This document shows, piece by piece, positions 1 to 5,429 of a stretch of DNA of 12,606 bases (positions within the stretch are counted from its first letter, which is position 1; each line of letters starts with the position of its first letter). Source of the DNA: an uncultured Megasphaera sp. (lineage in GTDB: Bacteria; Bacillota; Negativicutes; Veillonellales; Megasphaeraceae). The stretch covers positions 1-12,606 of the forward strand of contig NZ_UQBH01000040.1 in the NCBI RefSeq assembly GCF_900539295.1, given 5' to 3'. The position numbers and the translations under genes are program-made. A model generated the notes under the pieces. That model saw only the letters and a program-made list of their open reading frames with translations. It searched no databases and was not told the origin of the DNA.

Positions 1-37
1 TCTAAATTTCAGATTGAATTATCTCGAGTGTCCTAAT

Positions 38-129
38 TGGTATTGCAATTAACCCATATTATTCTTTACTGAATAAAATGAAAGAAACCATTGTATTATT
101 ATAAAAATAGTGGTATTATTAACCATATT
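38..129. repeat. Two imperfect copies of a GGTATT...TTAACC element upstream of the amidohydrolase gene
   Basis: The first copy (38-60) reads TGGTATT, then five bases, then TTAACCCATATT. The second (111-129) reads TGGTATT, one base, then TTAACCATATT. Each copy is itself roughly dyad-symmetric (GGT...ACC), and the second overlaps the predicted -10. The arrangement suits a regulator binding site, but this is inference only and no regulator gene is visible beside it. Confidence 0.3.
91..119 (+). promoter_or_regulatory. Probable sigma-A promoter of the amidohydrolase gene
   Basis: TTGTAT at 91-96 and TATTAT at 114-119 are separated by 17 bp. A TG sits one base before the -10, giving an extended -10. 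The -10 matches consensus at 5 of 6 positions and the -35 is weaker. Transcription would start near 126, leaving a leader of about 36 nt. The flanking DNA is very AT-rich, so chance matches are possible. Confidence 0.5.
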
Positions 130-161
130 TTATAAATAATAATTCATAAATAGGGGGATTT

Positions 162-1349
162 ATGATGATGGATAAGAGGGGTATAAAACAGTTAATAAAC
201 GAAGTTACACCGGATATTTTGGCCATGCGGCATCATATTCATGAAAATCCAGAACTATCCGGAGAAGAATTGCATACGGCGGCCTTTATGGCGGAAAAAC
301 TTCGCTCATTCGGCGTAGAAGTTACGGAGCATGTCGCCGGTACGACGGCCGTTTTGGGCTATCTAAAAGGGGGAAAGCCCGGACCGGTCATCGCTTTGCG
401 GGCCGATATGGACGCCCTGCCGATGACGGAAGAAACGGGACTGCCCTTTGCTTCGAAGTTTCCCGGCAAGATGCATGCCTGCGGGCATGACGGGCACATG
501 AGCATTCTCCTCGGAGCCGCCGAGGTGCTGAGTCGGATCAAGGACGACCTTTCGGGGACGGTCGTCTTTATTTGCCAGCCGTCTGAAGAAAAATCGCCCG
601 TCGGGGGTGCTAAGGGCTTGATTGCGTCGGGGGCTCTCAACGGTATCGATGCCGTCTACGGCCTCCACGTCTGGCCGACCTTGCCCAGCGGTACGGTCGG
701 CGTCCTGCCGGGGCCGATGATGGCTGCATCGGATCATATCCGCATCGTCATGAAGGGAAAGACCAGTCACGCCGCCATGCCTCATAAGGGCGTCGATGCC
801 ATCGTTGCGGCAGCCCAGTTTCTGACGGCAGCTCAGACGATCATCAGCCGCCGTGTCAATCCGCTCTACCCGGCGGTCTTGACTTTTGGCAAGATCACCG
901 GCGGTACGCGGTACAACGTCGTCGCCGATACGGTAGAAATTGAAGGGACGTGTCGGACTTATCATGAAGAAGCGCAAGATGCTGTCGAAACGTATCTTCA
1001 GGATACGTTGAAGGGCATGGACGCCATGTACGGGACGGAAAGCACCCTTTATTACGAACGGGGCTATGCAGCTGTCCGCAATACGCCGGCTCAGGCTGAC
1101 TTTATTGCCGGCGTCGTCCGTCAGTGCCTGGGCGACGAAGGCTTGGCGGATGTTCAGGAACCGGCCATGACGGCTGAAGACTTTTCGGGGTATTTGCAGC
1201 ACTTTGACGGCGGCTTCTTTTGGCTCGGTGCGACGCCCCAGGGGCAGACCGTCTATCCCCTGCACAATACGCACTTTGCCGTCGACGAAAAATGCCTTCC
1301 TATCGGCGTCGAAATCATGGTATCATTAGTACTTGCAAAAACGGCATAA
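162..1349 (+). CDS. M20 family (M20D-type) amidohydrolase / N-acyl amino acid deacylase
   Basis: Zinc- or manganese-dependent hydrolase of the family that includes hippurate hydrolase, N-acetyl-L,L-diaminopimelate deacetylase and IAA-amino acid hydrolases. It should cleave an N-acyl amino acid or small amide in the cytoplasm; no signal peptide is seen. At 395 residues it has full family length. Visible motifs: HENPELSGEE near residue 27, ADMDALPM at 81-88, MHACGHDGH at 104-112 (likely metal ligands Cys107 and His109), QPSEE at 139-143 (catalytic Glu142, metal ligand Glu143), GLHVW with His169, and the late ligand His368 in PLHNTHF. The dimerisation domain is roughly 190-300. Three consecutive ATG codons (162, 165, 168) follow a GGGGG Shine-Dalgarno at 153-157. 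Spacing favours the second or third ATG, so the true start may be 1-2 codons later. The substrate cannot be told from sequence. It forms a single-gene unit with its own terminator. Confidence 0.9.
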   Translation: MMMDKRGIKQLINEVTPDILAMRHHIHENPELSGEELHTAAFMAEKLRSFGVEVTEHVAGTTAVLGYLKGGKPGPVIALRADMDALPMTEETGLPFASKFPGKMHACGHDGHMSILLGAAEVLSRIKDDLSGTVVFICQPSEEKSPVGGAKGLIASGALNGIDAVYGLHVWPTLPSGTVGVLPGPMMAASDHIRIVMKGKTSHAAMPHKGVDAIVAAAQFLTAAQTIISRRVNPLYPAVLTFGKITGGTRYNVVADTVEIEGTCRTYHEEAQDAVETYLQDTLKGMDAMYGTESTLYYERGYAAVRNTPAQADFIAGVVRQCLGDEGLADVQEPAMTAEDFSGYLQHFDGGFFWLGATPQGQTVYPLHNTHFAVDEKCLPIGVEIMVSLVLAKTA

Positions 1350-1361
1350 AATATAACGTAA

Positions 1362-1402
1362 AGGTCTCCTATGACTATTGGTCACAGGAGATCTCTTTTT
1401 TT
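1362..1402 (+). terminator. Strong intrinsic terminator after the amidohydrolase gene
   Basis: AGGTCTCCT (1362-1370) pairs with AGGAGATCT (1386-1394) with one G-U wobble. After one mismatch, TGAC (1372-1375) pairs with GTCA (1381-1384), leaving a 5-nt loop. A T-rich tract follows to 1402. Confidence 0.9.
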
Positions 1403-1404
1403 GC

Positions 1405-1440
1405 ATAATTCTTTTCTTTTTTAGAAAGAATTATTTTTTT
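1405..1440 (+). terminator. Possible second, AT-rich hairpin terminator in tandem
   Basis: ATAATTCTTT (1405-1414) and AAAGAATTAT (1425-1434) form a perfect 10-bp stem with a 10-nt loop, followed by a run of T to 1440. The stem is AT-rich and therefore weak. It may be a backup terminator behind the strong one just upstream. Confidence 0.45.
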
Positions 1441-1480
1441 ACCTTTCAGGGGAAAGGGGATGGCTATAGCGTCACTAAGA

Positions 1481-1507
1481 AATAATAATAATGGTTATCA
1501 GTGATAA
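1481..1507. promoter_or_regulatory. AT-rich palindrome resembling a Fur-type box
   Basis: Positions 1481-1499 match the classical 19-bp Fur consensus at 15 of 19 positions by eye. The adjacent TTATCA-G-TGATAA at 1495-1507 is a perfect 13-bp palindrome. It lies about 70 bp upstream of the Rrf2 promoter, in the 1441-1575 stretch where I see no gene. AT-rich spacers produce such matches easily, so this is only a candidate. Confidence 0.2.
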
Positions 1508-1575
1508 AGTTTCAATCTTTTAAGAATACTCATAGATACAGGCTACATCTTAATTTTTTAGCATACCTACAACTC

Positions 1576-1604
1576 TTGACTTTTTTTGTCCAAAAAAATA
1601 TGAT
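1576..1604 (+). promoter_or_regulatory. Near-consensus promoter of the Rrf2 / acyl-CoA dehydrogenase fusion / flavodiiron operon, with overlapping dyad
   Basis: TTGACT at 1576-1581 and TATGAT at 1599-1604 are separated by 17 bp, with one mismatch to consensus in each box. The -35 overlaps a dyad with half-sites TTGAC (1576-1580) and GTCCAA (1588-1593), centred on a run of seven T. The TTGACT...GTC geometry is reminiscent of IscR/Rrf2-type operators. Autoregulation by the first gene of the operon is therefore plausible but inferred. Transcription would start near 1611, about 40 nt before the start codon. Confidence 0.7.
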
Positions 1605-1650
1605 AGAGGCAAGAATTACAAATACTAATTACGAATACGGAGTGCTTTTT

Positions 1651-2058
1651 ATGTTTATGAATCGGCAAACGGATTATGCGTTGCGGATGTTGCGTGCCTT
1701 GACGGACGAAAAACAGCATAGTGTGCGTTCGCTGGCCGAAGATGAACAGGTTCCGCAAGCATTTACTTACAAGATCCTAAAAAAACTATCGCAAGCTGGG
1801 CTTGTTAAGCTTTCCAGAGGACCGGGAGGTGGTTGCCACTTAGTCGAAGATTTAAAGAACGTCAGCCTCTATGACCTGATTACGATTATGGAGGGGGATG
1901 CCCATGTAACGGCATGCATGCAGGGTTCGTATGATTGTGAATGGCGCAGGACTCACGGGATTTGCAAAATCCACTTGAACTTGTGCGTCGTCCAAGAAGA
2001 AATCAATCAAAAGCTGCGTGCAAAAAGCCTGTGGGAAATCATAGGAAAGAATAGTTAA
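1651..2058 (+). CDS. Rrf2 family transcriptional regulator with a putative Fe-S/redox Cys cluster
   Basis: DNA-binding regulator of the Rrf2 family (IscR, NsrR, CymR relatives), 135 residues. The N-terminal winged helix is clear: RQTDYALRMLRAL at 5-17, recognition-helix region around 30-50, and the wing GPGGGCHL at 57-64. C-terminal cysteines Cys89, Cys96 and Cys105 are followed by His108, close in spacing to the Cys3-His cluster of IscR. This suggests a [2Fe-2S] or [4Fe-4S] sensor of O2, NO or iron-sulfur status; the ligand itself is inference. Cys62 in the wing is unusual because that site is commonly aromatic, and Cys112 is an extra cysteine. The reading frame is open back to 1501, but start 1651 is preferred. 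It follows GGAG (1639-1642) with 8-nt spacing, gives the standard family N-terminus, and lies downstream of the predicted promoter. The next gene begins 31 bp later, so co-transcription is very likely. Confidence 0.9.
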   Translation: MFMNRQTDYALRMLRALTDEKQHSVRSLAEDEQVPQAFTYKILKKLSQAGLVKLSRGPGGGCHLVEDLKNVSLYDLITIMEGDAHVTACMQGSYDCEWRRTHGICKIHLNLCVVQEEINQKLRAKSLWEIIGKNS

Positions 2059-2089
2059 TCAAGTTGTATCCATAAAGGAGGAGTATGAT

Positions 2090-4006
2090 ATGCTGTTTCA
2101 AACAACTGCCGAACATGAAGCCTTACGAAAAGAGATCCGCAAATTTGCGGAAGCGGAAGTAAAACCGATTGCCTTTTCGCTGGACCAGAACAATGAATTT
2201 CCGGATGAAATCGTAAAGGCTATGGGCAAACATGGCTGGATGGGTCTCCCGTATCCGAAGGAATACGGCGGCGCAGGCCTCGATGTCACGAGCTATGCCA
2301 TTGCTGTTGAAGAATTCTCCCGCGTTGACGGCGGTGTCGGCGTTATCCTGTCGGCTCACACCTCGCTGGGCACGTATCCGATTGCAGCCTTCGGGAATGA
2401 AGAACAGAAGAAAAAATACTTGGTTCCTTTAGCAAAAGGGGAAAAACTGGGCGCCTTCGGTCTGACTGAAGAAAACGCAGGTTCCGATGCCGGCGGTACG
2501 GAAACGACGGCTGTCGATAAAGGTGACTACTACCTGCTCAACGGCGGTAAGATCTTCATCACCAATGCTCCGAAAGCAGATATTTACGTCGTCTTTGCAG
2601 TTACGACTCCGGATATCGGCACCAAAGGCATTTCGGCCTTCATCGTAGAAAAAGGCTGGGAAGGCTTCAGCTTCGGCGACCATTACGATAAATTAGGTAT
2701 TCGCTCGTCTTCGACGGCAGAATTGATTTTCAATGACGTCAAAGTTCCGAAGGAAAACCTGCTCGGCAAAGAAGGCCAGGGCTTCAAGATCGCTATGGCA
2801 ACCCTCGACGGCGGCCGTATCGGTATCGGTGCTCAGGCACTGGGTATCGCCCAGGGCGCTTATGAAAGCGCACTCGACTATGCCAAAGAACGTATTCAGT
2901 TCGGTCAGCCGATCGGTATTCACCAGGGCATTTCCTTTAAACTGGCTGATATGGCAACGAAGCTTCGTGCATCCCGTTACCTGATTTACTCGGCAGCTGA
3001 ATTAAAAGAAAAACACGAACCGTACAGCATGGAAGCTGCTATGGCTAAGATGTACGCTTCTGACTCGGCTATCGAAATCACCAACGAAGCTCTTCAGATC
3101 TTCGGCGGCTCCGGCTTCTTGAAAGGCATGGACGTCGAACGGGCTTACCGTGATGCGAAGATCACGACGATCTACGAAGGCACTAATGAAATTCAGCGCG
3201 TCGTCATTGCTGCTCACCTGTTGGGCAAAATCGGCAAAGCTGACGGCGGTGCCGGCCGCAGCTCGGCTCCGAAGAAAGCCGCTCCGGTTACGGGGATCCG
3301 TAAGAACCAGTTGTTTCGCGACGGAAGCGCAAAAGACAAAGTCAAAGCCCTCGCAGACGCCCTCAGACATGACGGATATGACTTCTCCGTCGGTATTGCA
3401 GCAGATACGCCTATTGTTGAGGCAGAACGTGTTGTCTCAGCTGGCAAGGGCATTGGGAAAAAAGAAAACATGAAGCTTATCGAAGATTTGGCAAAAGCTG
3501 CCGGGGCTGCTATCGGTTCGTCCCGTCCGGTTGCTGAAACCCTTCGCTATGTACCGCTCAATCGCTATGTCGGCATGTCCGGCCAGAAATTCACGGGCAA
3601 CTTATACATTGCCTGCGGTATTTCCGGTGCGAAACAGCATTTGAAAGGCATCAAAGATGCATCTACAATTGTAGCTATCAATAAAAACGGCAACGCTCCG
3701 ATCTTTAAAAACTGCGACTACGGTATCGTCGGCGACGTTCAGGAAATCCTGCCGCTCTTAGCACAGGAACTCGGCCTGGAAGATAAAAAGCCGGCTCCGC
3801 CGATGGTTAAGATGAAACGCCCGGTCGTTCCTAAACCGGAACCGATTGGCCCGAAATATGTCTGCAACGGCTGCGGCTATGTCTATATTCCTGAATTAGG
3901 TGATGAAGACGCTGATATTGCACCGGGAACCTTGTTCAAGGACCTGCCTGATGATTGGGTTTGCCCGGAATGCGCTGAAGAAAAGAGTCATTTTATTCAA
4001 GAATAG
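2090..4006 (+). CDS. Acyl-CoA dehydrogenase - ETF-alpha FAD domain - rubredoxin fusion protein
   Basis: Cytoplasmic multidomain flavoprotein of 638 residues, against about 380 for an ordinary acyl-CoA dehydrogenase. Residues 1-380 form a complete short-chain-type dehydrogenase: signature GLTEENAGSD at 124-133, QIFGGSGF at 336-343, and IYEGTNEIQR at 361-370 with predicted catalytic base Glu363. A Pro/Ala/Lys linker (about 383-405) and a short helical stretch lead to the C-terminal FAD-binding domain of ETF alpha (about 445-560). Its marks are AGKGIG at 451-456, SSRPVA at 477-482 and LYIACGISG at 505-513 followed by QH at 516-517. ETF domain I is absent, and Lys515 occupies the usually hydrophobic position before QH. 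A second Pro/Lys linker (565-588) leads to rubredoxin (589-633), with CNGCG at 592-596, CPEC at 625-628 and the canonical 33-residue offset between knuckles. Start 2090 follows AAAGGAGG (2074-2081) at 8 nt; an out-of-frame ATG lies at 2085. Electrons from acyl-CoA probably pass through both flavins to the rubredoxin iron and then to the next gene product. Direction and substrate chain length are inferred. Confidence 0.93.
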   Translation: MLFQTTAEHEALRKEIRKFAEAEVKPIAFSLDQNNEFPDEIVKAMGKHGWMGLPYPKEYGGAGLDVTSYAIAVEEFSRVDGGVGVILSAHTSLGTYPIAAFGNEEQKKKYLVPLAKGEKLGAFGLTEENAGSDAGGTETTAVDKGDYYLLNGGKIFITNAPKADIYVVFAVTTPDIGTKGISAFIVEKGWEGFSFGDHYDKLGIRSSSTAELIFNDVKVPKENLLGKEGQGFKIAMATLDGGRIGIGAQALGIAQGAYESALDYAKERIQFGQPIGIHQGISFKLADMATKLRASRYLIYSAAELKEKHEPYSMEAAMAKMYASDSAIEITNEALQIFGGSGFLKGMDVERAYRDAKITTIYEGTNEIQRVVIAAHLLGKIGKADGGAGRSSAPKKAAPVTGIRKNQLFRDGSAKDKVKALADALRHDGYDFSVGIAADTPIVEAERVVSAGKGIGKKENMKLIEDLAKAAGAAIGSSRPVAETLRYVPLNRYVGMSGQKFTGNLYIACGISGAKQHLKGIKDASTIVAINKNGNAPIFKNCDYGIVGDVQEILPLLAQELGLEDKKPAPPMVKMKRPVVPKPEPIGPKYVCNGCGYVYIPELGDEDADIAPGTLFKDLPDDWVCPECAEEKSHFIQE

Positions 4007-4030
4007 TGCGGCGAAAGGAGTCGATAAATT

Positions 4031-5257
4031 ATGTATTGCGTACGCAAAGTAACGAAAGATGTTTCTTGGGTCGGTGCTAATGACCATAGATTACATTTGT
4101 TTGAAAATATTCACCCCATTCCCTTGGGCGTTTCTTATAATGCTTACCTCTTGCTCGACGAAAAGACGGTATTGTTTGACACGGTTGACTGGGCTGTTTG
4201 CCGTCAGTTCTTAGAAAACGTAGAACACGTCCTCGGCGGCCGCGACCTCGATTACATGGTCATCAACCACATGGAACCGGACCACTGCGCCAGCATGGAA
4301 GAAATTGTTCTCCGCTATCCGAATGTTAAAATCATCAGCACGGAAAAATCCTTCATGCTCATGCGTCAGTTCGGCTTTAAAATCGACAACCAGGAATTGA
4401 TCGAAGTCAAAGAAGGCGACACGACGACCTTCGGTAAACATACCGTAACCTATGTAGAAGCTCCGATGGTCCACTGGCCGGAAGCTATGGTTACCCTCGA
4501 CCTCACCGACGGCATCCTCTTCTCGGCTGACGCCTTCGGTTCCTTCATCGCCCTCGACGGCAAATTGTTTGCCGATGAAGTCAACTTCGATCGCGATTGG
4601 CTCGATGAAGCTCGCCGTTATTACACCAACATCGTCGGCAAATACGGCCCGCACGTACAGCACCTCTTGGGCAAAGCTGCGACGGTCTTGGATAAAATCA
4701 AAGTAATTTGCCCGCTCCACGGCCCGGTCTGGAGAAAAGACTTCGGTTATCTGCTCGACAAATACCAGCGCTGGAGCACGTATACACCGGAAGAAAAAGG
4801 CGTCCTCATTGCCTACTCTTCGATGTACGGCAATACGGAAGCAGCTGCACAGAACCTGGCTTCGAGACTTTGTGAAAAGGGCGTTACCAATATCCGTATC
4901 TGCGACGTCTCTTCGACTCACGTTTCGGAATTGATTTCCCAGTCCTTCAAGCTCTCTCACCTGGTACTGGCTTCGGTAACGTATAACCTGGGCATCTATC
5001 CGGTCATGCTGGACTTCCTCGAACACATGAAGGCTCTCCACGTACAGAATCGTACCATTGCCCTGATCGAAAACGGCTCTTGGGCTGTAAAATCCGGCGA
5101 TTTGATGCAGGAATTCATCGACGAAAATCTTTCGAACATGACGATCCTCAACGAACGCCTGTCCCTGGCTTCGGCCATGCATGACGACAAAGCTGTAGAA
5201 CTGGAACACTTAGCCGACGCTTTGGTCGAAAGCATTAACAACACGGAAGTAAAATAA
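4031..5257 (+). CDS. Flavodiiron protein (class A; rubredoxin:oxygen / NO oxidoreductase)
   Basis: Reduces O2 to water and/or NO to N2O in the cytoplasm, taking electrons from rubredoxin. The 408-residue length is typical of a class A enzyme. The N-terminal metallo-beta-lactamase-like domain (about 1-250) carries all di-iron ligands in family order: His80, Glu82, Asp84 and His85 in HMEPDH, then His148, Asp167 and His230. The flavodoxin domain (about 256-400) begins with the FMN phosphate loop SSMYGNT at 263-269. There is no C-terminal rubredoxin or NADH oxidase extension, so an external rubredoxin is needed; one is fused to the upstream protein. The start at 4031 follows AAAGGAG (4014-4020) with 10-nt spacing, 24 bp after the fusion gene's stop, so the two are almost certainly one operon. 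Sequence alone does not decide between O2 and NO as the true substrate. Confidence 0.93.
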   Translation: MYCVRKVTKDVSWVGANDHRLHLFENIHPIPLGVSYNAYLLLDEKTVLFDTVDWAVCRQFLENVEHVLGGRDLDYMVINHMEPDHCASMEEIVLRYPNVKIISTEKSFMLMRQFGFKIDNQELIEVKEGDTTTFGKHTVTYVEAPMVHWPEAMVTLDLTDGILFSADAFGSFIALDGKLFADEVNFDRDWLDEARRYYTNIVGKYGPHVQHLLGKAATVLDKIKVICPLHGPVWRKDFGYLLDKYQRWSTYTPEEKGVLIAYSSMYGNTEAAAQNLASRLCEKGVTNIRICDVSSTHVSELISQSFKLSHLVLASVTYNLGIYPVMLDFLEHMKALHVQNRTIALIENGSWAVKSGDLMQEFIDENLSNMTILNERLSLASAMHDDKAVELEHLADALVESINNTEVK

Positions 5258-5280
5258 TCATACTCTTTCTCTTCCCTAAG

Positions 5281-5317
5281 ATTGGACTCGGATTCTATTC
5301 CGGGTCCAATTTTTTTA
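5281..5317 (+). terminator. Intrinsic terminator closing the flavodiiron operon
   Basis: ATTGGACTCGGA (5281-5292) pairs with TCCGGGTCCAAT (5299-5310), a 12-bp stem with one G-U wobble and a 6-nt loop. Seven T follow (5311-5317). Confidence 0.95.
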
Positions 5318-5392
5318 TGTTTTTAGAATTTGCATAATAATTTTTAAAAAAATGCAAGAGAAAAAAGGAATCTGCCTGCCTTACAGCGAATA

Positions 5393-5398
5393 TATAAT
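5393..5398 (+). promoter_or_regulatory. Possible -10 element of the EF-G-like gene
   Basis: A perfect TATAAT lies 32 bp upstream of the start codon, but no convincing -35 is seen at 16-18 bp. A promoter is expected here because a strong terminator precedes it. Its position downstream of the alternative ATG at 5352 supports starting the protein at 5430. Confidence 0.4.
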
Positions 5399-5429
5399 AG
5401 TAACTGATTCCATAGGAGGCGATTGTTTT

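Noticed and set aside
363..1274. Long minus-strand open frame (303 codons) opposite the amidohydrolase gene
   Set aside because: It lies wholly inside a gene with clear catalytic motifs, shows no recognisable protein motif, and is an expected shadow of codon bias.
1460..1504. Possible 14-residue leader peptide starting at ATG 1460
   Set aside because: The purine-rich run touches the ATG with no proper spacing, and the frame lies upstream of the predicted operon promoter.
1501..1650. N-terminal extension of the Rrf2 regulator by 50 codons
   Set aside because: It would begin upstream of the predicted promoter, has no good ribosome binding site, and the extra residues do not fit the family. 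The start at 1651 has GGAG at 8 nt.
4211..5209. Minus-strand open frame of 332 codons opposite the flavodiiron gene
   Set aside because: The plus strand has all di-iron ligands and the FMN loop. The antisense product has no family features and no ribosome binding site that I could see.
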